A DNA stretch of 64,000 nucleotides from positions 3,906,001 through 3,970,000 of the forward strand of contig NZ_CP015772.1 of NCBI RefSeq assembly GCF_001654455.1, in the 5' to 3' direction. Below the pieces are notes generated by a model. It was not told the DNA's origin. It made no database searches and saw only the letters and a program-made list of their open reading frames with translations. This document shows positions 19,470 through 27,623 of this stretch, piece after piece. Positions within the stretch are counted from its first letter, which is position 1; each line of letters opens with the position of its first letter. A program made the translations under genes and the position numbers. This DNA comes from Niabella ginsenosidivorans (GTDB lineage: Bacteria > Bacteroidota > Bacteroidia > Chitinophagales > Chitinophagaceae).

Positions 19470-20279
19470 ATGGTACAACTTTTCAAAACGGAGTGGCTCA
19501 AAATAAAAAGCTATCGAACTTTCTGGATATTGTTTGCATCGTTCTTTGTTTTTCTTCCGTTCACCTTTTTAATGACGGCCGACCGTTTTATGCGCCAGTT
19601 CGAGGGCAAAAGTATGGAGGCGGAAATGATCAAGCGGCTGATGAACGCCCCGTTTACATTTCCCAACGTCTGGCATGGAGCCGCCTGGTTCGGAGGGCTA
19701 TTTTTTATTATCATCGGTATGCTGTTCATTCTGCTGATTACCCATGAAGTACAGTACAAAACACACCGGCAGAATATTATTGACGGCTGGAGCCGCATGG
19801 ATTTTATTGCCGCCAAGGGAACTGTATTATTATTTTTTGTGATCACTGCTACCATTATGGTATTTCTTACCGGGCTGCTTTGCGGCCTGGTCTTTACGCC
19901 AGATCTTTCTTCCGTTGCAATCTTTGAAGGCTTTCACTATATAGGTTATTATGCGCTGATGGCCACTCAATATCTCGTTGTAGCATTTATAATAGCCATC
20001 CTTATAAAAAGGACCGGATTGGCGATTGTCATTTATTTTGCGTACGTCTTTATTATTGACAACCTGCTATGGCTGGCATTAACCTTTCGTAAGGGCCAGG
20101 CCGGTTATTTTTTGCCACTGGAAAGCACCGACTCATTAATACCCAACCCGTTCAAGCCGGGCATTATTGAAACCCGTACGGTTTCTGACCTGAGCCTGAT
20201 AATTACGGCGGTACTCTATGGTGTTGTGATGCTATATATTGTTATCCGGTATTATAAAAATGCAGATCTTAAAAATTAA
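19470..20279 (+). CDS. ABC-2-type transporter permease
   Basis: A 269-residue integral membrane protein with about six hydrophobic segments (for example FWILFASFFVFLPFTFLM, FFIIIGMLFILLITHEV and the C-terminal LIITAVLYGVVMLYIVI). The motif around EVQYKTHRQNIIDGWSR is typical of ABC-2 permeases in Bacteroidota. It follows its ATPase in the same direction and would form a homodimeric channel with it. It ends convergently with the epimerase gene, with no clear terminator in the 158-base gap. Confidence 0.88.
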   Translation: MVQLFKTEWLKIKSYRTFWILFASFFVFLPFTFLMTADRFMRQFEGKSMEAEMIKRLMNAPFTFPNVWHGAAWFGGLFFIIIGMLFILLITHEVQYKTHRQNIIDGWSRMDFIAAKGTVLLFFVITATIMVFLTGLLCGLVFTPDLSSVAIFEGFHYIGYYALMATQYLVVAFIIAILIKRTGLAIVIYFAYVFIIDNLLWLALTFRKGQAGYFLPLESTDSLIPNPFKPGIIETRTVSDLSLIITAVLYGVVMLYIVIRYYKNADLKN

Positions 20280-20437
20280 CTCCCGGAAAGCAACAACCTA
20301 ATAATCCATAATGAACCAGGATCAAAAAATAATGAATTCACTTCCGGTTCGTACAAGCACCATAACCGCTAATTCAAAAGCGGAAGCACCATTTTTGTGT
20401 GTTGCCGGGCAATTTTAATAAAATTGATCCCAACCTG

Positions 20438-21382
20438 TTATCCGTATCTATTGCCCTTTATAAGATCCTGCAAAGCCGGCTCAATTTCTGCAAACCGGAA
20501 CTGAAACCCCATATCCATTACTTTGCGGGCGCTTACAGTAGCGCTTTTCAGCACTTCAGTGCTCATTTCTCCAAGCACCAGTTTCAGCGCCCATGAAGGT
20601 ATATGTATTTTCATAAATGATTTGCCATACATTTCCCTTGCAAGTGTCAGCATGAATGCTTCATTGGAAACCGGCTGCGGGGCAACGGCATTGTACGCGC
20701 CTGTAAAGGCCTCATTTTCCAATGCGGTCATATACAGGTTGGCAAGATCATCAATATGAATCCAGCTGACCATTTGCTTTCCGTGTCCAAGAACAGCAGC
20801 CAGCTTCATTTTAAGCGGCTTTTTAAATTCAGCCAGCGCTCCGCCTTCATTGCTCAGCACAATCCCGGTTCGCAGGTACACGGTTCTTACTCCTGCCTTT
20901 AAAAGCGGTTGGGTACTCCGCTCCCACTCATAGCAAACTGCTCCCAAAAAATCACCGGCAGGCGGCTGCTCTTCTTTAAATGGTGCCGGATCGGGCACCT
21001 GTGGGTCAGCGCCATACCAGCCAATAGCAGAGGCACTGATAAATGCTTTTACCTGATGGGAGTTTTGCAGCAGGTATTCAGAAATCAAAAGCCCGCTTTC
21101 AGTACGGCTGCTCAGAATCTCCTGTTTACGTTTTACAGACCAGCGCTTATCTGCCACACCTGCGCCTGCTAAATGAATGACAGCATCAGCACCGGATAAT
21201 ATCTTTTCATCCAGTTCCCCGGCATTAATGTTCCAATAAGAATACAGGCGCCCTCTTTCAGTCTTTTTGTCTTTTGCCTTGTCCCGGGTAAACACAATTA
21301 CTTTATAGCCCTTCTGAAGCAGCTTTTTTATTACCACCCTTCCAACCAGCCCTGTACCGCCTGTAACAACTATCGTTTGCAT
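20438..21382 (-). CDS. TIGR01777-family NAD(P)-dependent epimerase-like protein
   Basis: A 314-residue extended short-chain dehydrogenase-like protein of the YfcH/SDR39U1 group. The N-terminal Rossmann motif is TGGTGLVGRVV, followed by DAVIHLAGAGVADKRW, SASAIGWYG, and a C-terminal DUF1731-type tail (IPSWALKLVLGEMSTEVLKSATV). The biochemical role of the family is poorly known. It is cytoplasmic and appears to be a single-gene unit, with a terminator of the upstream gene directly before it. Confidence 0.9.
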   Translation of the reverse strand: MQTIVVTGGTGLVGRVVIKKLLQKGYKVIVFTRDKAKDKKTERGRLYSYWNINAGELDEKILSGADAVIHLAGAGVADKRWSVKRKQEILSSRTESGLLISEYLLQNSHQVKAFISASAIGWYGADPQVPDPAPFKEEQPPAGDFLGAVCYEWERSTQPLLKAGVRTVYLRTGIVLSNEGGALAEFKKPLKMKLAAVLGHGKQMVSWIHIDDLANLYMTALENEAFTGAYNAVAPQPVSNEAFMLTLAREMYGKSFMKIHIPSWALKLVLGEMSTEVLKSATVSARKVMDMGFQFRFAEIEPALQDLIKGNRYG

Positions 21383-21401
21383 AACCAGCTATTCTTCAAT
21401 T

Positions 21402-21433
21402 AAAAACCCGTTCCAATTTTATTGAAACGGGTT
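21402..21433 (-). terminator. rho-independent terminator of the Lys/Ala-rich protein gene
   Basis: AACCCGTT (21405-21412) and AACGGGTT (21426-21433) form a stem that extends inward through CAAT/ATTG with one mismatch. The A-run at 21402-21406 is a T-run on the minus strand. Confidence 0.8.
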
Positions 21434-21455
21434 GCGAACATTATTCATTCCAAAA

Positions 21456-22403
21456 CTATTTTTTCCTGGACCCGCCCAACGGTTTTTTCGGCAATGGTGC
21501 AGTGCCCCCTTTTCCCTGGATAGGATCATTATGCCCGTGAAAAGGGTCATGAGGTTTTTCTTTAAACTCATCCGGTACCGGGTCTCCTTTTTCTTCAGGC
21601 AACAGAATAACGGTTTCTTCCACAAAGGTTATTGGCTCTTCCTGGTCTTCAGGGAAATCATCATCTTCTTCCTCTTGATCCTCATTCATTATTTCATCAA
21701 CAGTGCTTTCATCCACATGAGCTACCTCGCTTAATTCAGAAGGTTCCATTACAGGGGCAGCAATAATCGGCTCTTCAAAATCGGTAACCGATGTCTGCAA
21801 TGTATCGGCTATTGTTAAATTATCCTGAGGTGCCGGCGCTTTCTTTTTAGAAACTGCTTTTTTAGTAGCCGCTTTTTTTAAGGGTGCCTTTTTTCGTGGT
21901 GTTACAGCTTTTTTAGAAGCGGTCTTCTTTACCGGTACCGTCTTTTTAGGTGCGGCTTTCTTTGACGCAACCTTCTTTGAGGCAGTTTTTTTAGCAGGAA
22001 CCGCCGTTTTCTTGGCTGTTACCTTTGCACCGGCTTTTTTAGCAACCATCTTTTTTGCAGGCCCCGTTGTTTTAGCTTTTGCTCCGTTTTTTGACGGTGC
22101 AGTTTTTTGGGAAACAGACTTTGCTTTTGCTTTCTTCGCGTTTTTATCACCATTTGCTTTTTTAGCCTTTGGCAGCGCCGCCTTTTTCAATTTATCTTTT
22201 TTCTTTCCTGAAGATTTTTTGCTACCGGTCGTCATTGCTGTTTTCTTCAGCTTTTTTAGATCCGCTTTTTTAGAAGACTTTTTAGATTCAGCTTTTTTAG
22301 TGCTTTCTTTTTTAGACCTGGTCTTTTTTCCGGTGTCTTTTTTAGCACCCGTCTTTTTTGAGGAATTTTCCTTTTTTGATGCCGCTTTTTTTTGCTTTGC
22401 CAT
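21456..22403 (-). CDS. histone H1-like Lys/Ala-rich protein with acidic and glycine-rich tail
   Basis: A 315-residue protein of striking composition. About the first 195 residues are a near-continuous run of KKA, KKS, KKT and PAKK units, like eukaryotic histone H1 tails or Pseudomonas AlgP, and would bind DNA or other polyanions. A strongly acidic middle follows (MNEDQEEEDDDFPEDQEEP). The tail reads HDPFHGHNDPIQGKG and ends in LGGSRKK. No signal peptide is seen, so it is probably nucleoid-associated. Its repetitive codons make open frames on the opposite strand that are not genes. Function is inferred from composition only. Confidence 0.8.
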   Translation of the reverse strand: MAKQKKAASKKENSSKKTGAKKDTGKKTRSKKESTKKAESKKSSKKADLKKLKKTAMTTGSKKSSGKKKDKLKKAALPKAKKANGDKNAKKAKAKSVSQKTAPSKNGAKAKTTGPAKKMVAKKAGAKVTAKKTAVPAKKTASKKVASKKAAPKKTVPVKKTASKKAVTPRKKAPLKKAATKKAVSKKKAPAPQDNLTIADTLQTSVTDFEEPIIAAPVMEPSELSEVAHVDESTVDEIMNEDQEEEDDDFPEDQEEPITFVEETVILLPEEKGDPVPDEFKEKPHDPFHGHNDPIQGKGGTAPLPKKPLGGSRKK

Positions 22404-22478
22404 AATAGCAAGTTTTAAAATGAATAATAAGATTCTCTAAAACTTATAAAAAATAGCCCAATAATTATACCATTAAAA

Positions 22479-22511
22479 ATAAAAAAAGATCTTCACTAAA
22501 ATGAAGATCTT
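22479..22511 (-). terminator. rho-independent terminator of the exbB-exbD-exbD-tonB operon
   Basis: AAGATCTTCA (22486-22495) and TGAAGATCTT (22502-22511) form a perfect 10-bp stem with a six-base loop. An A-run on the plus strand (T-run in the transcript) follows. Confidence 0.9.
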
Positions 22512-22544
22512 CTGATAAACTTTTTTATAACCCGTTAAAGTTGG

Positions 22545-23375
22545 TTAATTTTCCTGAACCTGGAAGGTGATCGGTTGCTTACGGTAGGCTTTCACCTGGC
22601 GGCCGTTCTGGATGGCCGGTTTCCATTTACCTGATCTTTTAATTACACGTACTGCCTCATCACCCATACCATAACCCGGATCTTTTAACACCTTTACATC
22701 GCTCACATTTCCCTGAACATCCACTACAAACTGTACAATTACCTGGTAACTGCCCGGGGCGGCACCATTATCAACAGGAACTTCGCCGCGTAAATTGGTT
22801 TGAAGATACCTGGGCCAGTCACCCGGATATTCGGCATCTTTTTCCACTTTTGTAAAGATTTCCGGCTCTTTTTCCACCGGTTTTGTTTCCACGATCCCTT
22901 TACCGCCGTCAACACCTGCCGGGGGCACTACAACACCCAGGTCTTTAACACCTGCCTGATCAATAGTCCCGATCTTGGTTTCTTTCAATTCTTCCTGAAC
23001 GGGAGGCGGTTGTTTTACTTCCTCATCTTTTACGATTTTAGGAGGTGTAAACGCCTTTGTTTCAATTTTGGGCGGTGGCTCCTGTTTGGGTGGGGGAGGT
23101 GGTGGCGGAGGAGGTGGTTCTTTCTTTTCCTCCGGCTGATCTATTTTCTGAATTGTAACCTCCTCCATTTTTACTTTTTGGGGAGCATTGGACTTCATTT
23201 TGCTTTGCAATATCACCAAACCCGCAATGACTATAGCGGCTATAACCGTTATAACCAATGCTTTCCAGATACGTTTATTGTAAGTGCGCCGTAGCTCGTA
23301 AGCTCCGTAATCCTTATTACGCCCTTCAAAAACAATATCCAGAAGATCTGAAGATAAAATTTTATTGGCTTCCAT
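22545..23375 (-). CDS. tonB: TonB-family energy transducer
   Basis: A 276-residue TonB protein that would carry the proton-motive-force signal from ExbB/ExbD to outer-membrane receptors such as SusC. A cytoplasmic N-terminus of the Bacteroidota type (SSDLLDIVFEGRNKDYGAYELRR) precedes one membrane helix (ALVITVIAAIVIAGLVIL). A proline-rich periplasmic spacer follows with a run of ten prolines, and the C-terminal TonB domain contains GSYQVIVQFVVDVQGNVSDV and RSGKWKPAIQNGR. It is the last gene of the ExbB-ExbD-ExbD-TonB unit and is followed by a strong terminator. Confidence 0.95.
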   Translation of the reverse strand: MEANKILSSDLLDIVFEGRNKDYGAYELRRTYNKRIWKALVITVIAAIVIAGLVILQSKMKSNAPQKVKMEEVTIQKIDQPEEKKEPPPPPPPPPPKQEPPPKIETKAFTPPKIVKDEEVKQPPPVQEELKETKIGTIDQAGVKDLGVVVPPAGVDGGKGIVETKPVEKEPEIFTKVEKDAEYPGDWPRYLQTNLRGEVPVDNGAAPGSYQVIVQFVVDVQGNVSDVKVLKDPGYGMGDEAVRVIKRSGKWKPAIQNGRQVKAYRKQPITFQVQEN

Positions 23376-23431
23376 TATTCAATTACTTTTTTATTATGAT
23401 GCATGAATCTAAAAATTCCATAAAGGAATTT

Positions 23432-24067
23432 TTATTTGGCCGGCGGTGTAGCAGGCGTAGCTGCTGCGCCACCTCCCGACAATTTTACTGCGTCCAACTC
23501 GGTTGGGAAAGGTTTCACTAATGCATAACGGGCTACCTTATTGATGGTCATTTCATCCAGTATATCCACAACATTTTTATAAGTTGCGTCATCTGTTGGT
23601 TTAATTACCACGAAGAAATCCTTTTGTTTACAATCATCAATTGATTTGCCTTTTGCTTTAGCTTCCTGCTCACATGCGGGGTCCTGCACATAGTGGGAAA
23701 TGACTTCCTTCTTTTTACGGATAATCTCGTCTCTGATATCCTTGTAGGTAGCACTTTTAAAGTTGGCCCCTGTAGGATCCATCTCACCCTCATAATAGAA
23801 AATCTTATTATCATTGGCCAGGATGATGCTCAATGAACCGGATTGCTTGATCTTGGTTTCCTCATCTTTCTTGTCAGTATCTTTCGGCATGTTCAAATCC
23901 ATTGTAGTGGGATTGCTCATGGTTGCCGTAAAAATAAAGAAGGTAATCAACAGGAATCCCAGATCCACCATGGGGGTCATGTCCACTCTCGTGCTCAGCT
24001 TTTTGGCCTTCTTGACCCCGGGGCCTTTCTTATGTCCGTCATCACCGCCAGTATCTAAACTTGCCAT
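23432..24067 (-). CDS. exbD: ExbD/TolR-family biopolymer transporter (second copy)
   Basis: A 211-residue ExbD protein with one N-terminal membrane helix. The conserved motif VDMTPMVDLGFLLITFFIFT carries the proton-pathway aspartate. The periplasmic domain is extended and contains two cysteines (DPACEQEAKAKGKSIDDCKQ). The C-terminus is rich in Ala, Pro and Gly. It lies 46 bases downstream of the other exbD gene. Two different ExbD subunits in one operon are common in Bacteroidota and may form mixed dimers inside the ExbB ring. Confidence 0.93.
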   Translation of the reverse strand: MASLDTGGDDGHKKGPGVKKAKKLSTRVDMTPMVDLGFLLITFFIFTATMSNPTTMDLNMPKDTDKKDEETKIKQSGSLSIILANDNKIFYYEGEMDPTGANFKSATYKDIRDEIIRKKKEVISHYVQDPACEQEAKAKGKSIDDCKQKDFFVVIKPTDDATYKNVVDILDEMTINKVARYALVKPFPTELDAVKLSGGGAAATPATPPAK

Positions 24068-24113
24068 ATTTAACTATTTTAACTACACAGGTAGTGTGAT
24101 TTAAAAATTTTAT

Positions 24114-24767
24114 TTATTTCCCTCTTAAACGATCCAGATACAGCTCTGTTCCCTGTGGGGCATCCGTTGGCATGGTAACCAGGTTGTATTTCTGCTCATC
24201 ATTCCTTTTCATAGCATCTACCAACGCGCTGAAAGTGGGGTATTTGGATACATTATCTCCCTTTACCAGGTATTTCAACGGCTCGCCGGTAAATGCCCAT
24301 TTTGCAGCACCTATCCAGTAAACCAGCTCATTATGAGCCGAGTCCAGCACCGGAATACCATCCTGTTTTACCTTGGCCTGCTCAGCAGGAGCAAGGGCAA
24401 GAAAGCTTTTCAGCTTGTTGAAGGGCATTCCCAGCATCATTCCATCTGAATAATGTGTTAGATCTCCATCCGTAATAGTTACCCCTGCACGTTTTGCCGC
24501 TTCCTTTATGATGTCTTTTCCTTTCTGCACATCGGATTTGGACATAATACTGAAATACACTTTGTTATCTTTATCAATGCTCATCATAACCGCATTGTTA
24601 TCTGGCATTGTCTGAGAAGATACAGAGTTCGGAGTTTCAATGGGAACTGGCTCAGCCGGTTTGAATTTCGTTGCCATGATAAAGAAGGACAGGATCAGGA
24701 ATGCCACATCCACAAAGGGTGTCATATCCGTATCTGTTGACTTCTTTTGTATTTTTGCTTTTGCCAT
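24114..24767 (-). CDS. exbD: ExbD/TolR-family biopolymer transporter (first copy)
   Basis: A 217-residue ExbD protein. The N-terminal membrane helix contains TDMTPFVDVAFLILSFFIMAT with the conserved aspartate. The periplasmic part holds YWIGAAKWAF and LKYLVKGDNVSKYPTFSALVDAM, a form typical of Bacteroidota ExbD. It sits 71 bases downstream of exbB and upstream of the second exbD, in the same transcription unit. Confidence 0.93.
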   Translation of the reverse strand: MAKAKIQKKSTDTDMTPFVDVAFLILSFFIMATKFKPAEPVPIETPNSVSSQTMPDNNAVMMSIDKDNKVYFSIMSKSDVQKGKDIIKEAAKRAGVTITDGDLTHYSDGMMLGMPFNKLKSFLALAPAEQAKVKQDGIPVLDSAHNELVYWIGAAKWAFTGEPLKYLVKGDNVSKYPTFSALVDAMKRNDEQKYNLVTMPTDAPQGTELYLDRLRGK

Positions 24768-24838
24768 TATTGACTTTATTTTGATATAAGACTAAAAATC
24801 TGTTTTATTCCACAAAAATCCCCGCCCGCTTGTATAAA

Positions 24839-25693
24839 TTATTTATACAGGGAAGCGAATGATTGGGTCAATGTGAAACCAGATTCGTCAATACCATAAG
24901 TAATGCTATCAATACGGGTAGTAAGCATATTATAGAAAATCAGGGCCAGGGCTGAAGTACCGATACCTAATGCCGTGTTATACAGGGCCTCGGAGATACC
25001 TACCGCTAATTCTGATGAGTTACCGCCACCGCTTTCACCCAGGTTGGCAAAAGAGCGGATCATACCCATTACTGTACCTAATAACGCAATCAATGTACCG
25101 GTAGAAACGATTGTTGAAAGGAATACCAGATTTTTCTGAAGCATTGGCAGTTCCAGGGCAGTAGCTTCTTCTACTTCTTTCTGGATGGCGGCAATTTTTT
25201 GATCTGTATCCAGCCCTGTTTCGTTGATCATTTCTTTATAACGGCGCAGGCCGGCTTTCATTACATTACCTACAGAGCCTTTTTGTTTATCGCATTCTGC
25301 GATAGCTGCATCTACATTTTTGTTAGCCAGGTGATATTGCACCTTGCGCACAAAATTATTAATGTTACCAGTACCCAATGCTTTTGCAATGGTCAGGAAT
25401 CTTTCAATAGCAAATACGATTACCATTAACAACATACCGATCAGTAACGGTACGATAATACCACCTTCATAGATTCTGTGGAATTGTCCGATGGGGCCTT
25501 TATGATTGGGCCAGAAGCCACCATTTTTGTCTGGCTGTGCAAATCCACTATCAGCACCAATTACAAAACGCCAAATACAATACCCGGCAATAATACACAA
25601 AATAGGCGCTACCCACGAAATCAGGTTGCTGCTTTTTTTAGGTTGAACAGAAGTAGTAGCCTTTACGGGCTTCGCTTGATTTGTCTCAGCCAT
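24839..25693 (-). CDS. exbB: ExbB/MotA/TolQ-family proton channel protein
   Basis: A 284-residue inner-membrane protein that forms the pentameric proton channel of the TonB complex. There are three main membrane segments: near residues 28-45, near 85-100 (IVPLLIGMLLMVIVFAIERF), and a C-terminal pair around LVFLSTIVSTGTLIALLGTVMGMI and ALYNTALGIGTSALALIFYNML. The family motif GTVxGM is present. It is the first gene of the exbB-exbD-exbD-tonB operon, with a promoter candidate upstream. Confidence 0.95.
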   Translation of the reverse strand: MAETNQAKPVKATTSVQPKKSSNLISWVAPILCIIAGYCIWRFVIGADSGFAQPDKNGGFWPNHKGPIGQFHRIYEGGIIVPLLIGMLLMVIVFAIERFLTIAKALGTGNINNFVRKVQYHLANKNVDAAIAECDKQKGSVGNVMKAGLRRYKEMINETGLDTDQKIAAIQKEVEEATALELPMLQKNLVFLSTIVSTGTLIALLGTVMGMIRSFANLGESGGGNSSELAVGISEALYNTALGIGTSALALIFYNMLTTRIDSITYGIDESGFTLTQSFASLYK

Positions 25694-25743
25694 GATCTTA
25701 GTTTTTTAGTTTTTAAATATTGAACAAGTTTTATTTGCGTGTA

Positions 25744-25773
25744 CAATTCTAACAAAAAAAATCAAACAACAAA
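25744..25773 (-). promoter_or_regulatory. candidate promoter of the exbB operon
   Basis: On the minus strand TTTG (25770-25773) is followed after 18 bases by TAGAATTG (25744-25751), one base off TAnnTTTG. The exbB start codon lies about 50 bases downstream. The rest of 25774-25921 is very AT-rich and holds no gene. Confidence 0.45.
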
Positions 25774-25921
25774 ATTTTTCGTCATTATTTTTTTTGATCG
25801 TTTGAAGATAGTTTTTTTTTACGATTCATCAAAAAAAACCGCAAAATGCTAACAGTTCTCTATGTATTGTCCGTTCCGGTTTTTAAATATATAACAAGCC
25901 GGTTCAATCGCAATCCATTCA

Positions 25922-27202
25922 TTATTCATACCGTAAAGCCTCTATGGGATTTAGTTTGCCGGCCTTTACGGCGGGGTATATGCCTGCGGCCAGTCCAACA
26001 ATTGTACAAATGACAATACCATAGATGACCCAATCCCATGGAACAACAAAACCGGTTTTTAACAGCAGTGAAAAAAGATTGCCAATAATAATGCCCAGCA
26101 GAATTCCCAGCAACGCTCCAAGCACGCTGATGATCATGGCCTCTAATAAAAACTGCATTTTTACGGACCTTTTTTTGCCTCCCAGGGCTTTCACAAGACC
26201 TACCTCTTTTGTCCTTTCGGAAACAGCGACCAGCATAATGTTCATTAACCCGATAGCGGCACCTAATAATGTTATAACGCCAATAACGATGGCGGCCCAG
26301 CGAATGAACCGCAATACGTTCATAAGGGTTTGAACGGTGCTGTCACTTTTATCAAGAACAAAGTTGCTGTCCTCCGTAATGCTGTTCTTCCGGATGGAGC
26401 GGAACAGAATTTCCGCCTCGCCCATTGCTGCATCCAGTTGCTTTATGTCATTGACTTTAACGGCTACAATATAGGAGGCATTGGGATTGCCAAAATTCCG
26501 GCTCCAGTTATTATATCCTATAAAGGCCATATTGTCCCGGCTAAAGCCAAATGTAGCGCCTTTGGGCTCCAGTATTCCCAACACTGTATAGGGTATATTA
26601 TTGATCCTCACTTTGGTATTCAAGCCCTTATCTACCGCCTCGCCAAAAAACAGTTTGGCAACATCAAACCCGAGCAGGCAAAGGTTCTGCCCGTTGCTGA
26701 TTTCCGCTGCCGTCAGGTTCCTGCCATAGAGGATCCTGAAGGAATTCAGGTTCAGGTACGCTTCATCACCTGCCAGTAATGATACGTTGGGATTGGTCTT
26801 TTTCTGATCAAAGGATAGCACATTGCTGCCTCCTCCAAAGATGGAGATACCGGATTCTGCGCCCGGAAAGTGATAGTTATTAACAAAGTATTCTGCCTGC
26901 TCTTTCGTAATAGCCTTGTTAAGATTGGACTGCTTTTCTTTTTTTCCTTTTTTGGAAACGGTTAACCCGCTGCCCCTGTTATTTCCAAAATTTGCATTCC
27001 GCTCCTTAAAGCGGATTGTAAACCCGTTGGCGCCCATTGAGGAGAAGCTTTCTGTAAATTTCTGGTTCATGGCTTTTATAGCAGTAATAATACCTACCAA
27101 TGCCATAATTCCAAATGCAATGATGGTTACGGTAAGCCCGGTACGCAGCCTGTTACTCCTTACAGTACGAAATGCAAGCAGCAATGTATCAATAAATTTC
27201 AC
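25922..27202 (-). CDS. MacB/FtsX-type ABC transporter permease
   Basis: A 426-residue permease. An N-terminal membrane helix (RTGLTVTIIAFGIMALVGIITAI) is followed by a MacB-like periplasmic domain of about 240 residues, then three C-terminal helices with the FtsX-domain motif (ERTKEVGLVKALGGKKRSV ... YPAVKAGKLNPIEALRYE). Such permeases work with a separate ATPase in exporting lipoproteins, peptides or drugs. No ATPase gene is adjacent, so the partner must be encoded elsewhere. The start is a GTG at 27202; the frame is closed by a stop four codons upstream and offers no ATG. Confidence 0.9.
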   Translation of the reverse strand: MKFIDTLLLAFRTVRSNRLRTGLTVTIIAFGIMALVGIITAIKAMNQKFTESFSSMGANGFTIRFKERNANFGNNRGSGLTVSKKGKKEKQSNLNKAITKEQAEYFVNNYHFPGAESGISIFGGGSNVLSFDQKKTNPNVSLLAGDEAYLNLNSFRILYGRNLTAAEISNGQNLCLLGFDVAKLFFGEAVDKGLNTKVRINNIPYTVLGILEPKGATFGFSRDNMAFIGYNNWSRNFGNPNASYIVAVKVNDIKQLDAAMGEAEILFRSIRKNSITEDSNFVLDKSDSTVQTLMNVLRFIRWAAIVIGVITLLGAAIGLMNIMLVAVSERTKEVGLVKALGGKKRSVKMQFLLEAMIISVLGALLGILLGIIIGNLFSLLLKTGFVVPWDWVIYGIVICTIVGLAAGIYPAVKAGKLNPIEALRYE

Positions 27203-27271
27203 CTTGCTAAGTTATACCATTTCTGATTTAAAAATGATACGGTTGCCTGCGGCATGATATGGGAATGGCAT

Positions 27272-27442
27272 TTAATTCAGACCAAAAAGTTTCCGTAAAG
27301 CCACCCTGGCATCCGGAAAAACAGGGGTGAAAAGTTTGTTCAGGTCTGCAACAGATTTCACTTTTGTATAATAACTGCTGCCGAAGCACTGCGCGTTGAT
27401 CGTCCCTGGCAAGCCCGTTCGTCCGGAGTTTTGATTCTGCAT
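27272..27442 (-). CDS. possible small protein, 56 residues
   Basis: In the 421-base gap between nuoN and the FtsX-type permease, a minus-strand ATG at 27440-27442 opens 56 codons ending at a TAA. The product begins MQNQNSGRTGLPG and ends VALRKLFGLN. Its second half (VKSVADLNKLFTPVFPDAR) looks like genuine protein sequence with a helix-forming pattern. The frame is also open about 55 codons upstream without a standard start, reaching into the end of nuoN. No family was recognised. It could be a small gene, or the remnant of a longer one that lost its start. The remaining parts of 27203-27623 show nothing else. Confidence 0.4.
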   Translation of the reverse strand: MQNQNSGRTGLPGTINAQCFGSSYYTKVKSVADLNKLFTPVFPDARVALRKLFGLN

Positions 27443-27623
27443 CCGGGGCCTGTTAATGATAAGCAGATAAGTTGTTGAAAATGAGTCTAAATAAAGTATA
27501 CCAACCGGATCCGGCGTCTGCGCACAGTACCTGCTATGGAACCCGGGCCTGAAAAAGCAAACAGCGTGGTAAGAAATTACTGCCGAAAATTGTGGCCGGC
27601 ACCCGATAAATATCCGGGGCTGG

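Noticed and set aside
22012-22440. A long Phe-rich open frame on the plus strand
   Set aside because: It is the exact antisense of the Lys/Ala-rich protein gene; AAA/AAG-rich codons give TTT/CTT on the other strand, so the frame is open by composition only.
22800-23294. 164-residue plus-strand frame opposite tonB
   Set aside because: It is antisense to the TonB proline-rich and TonB domains; proline codons read as Gly/Trp/Arg in reverse.
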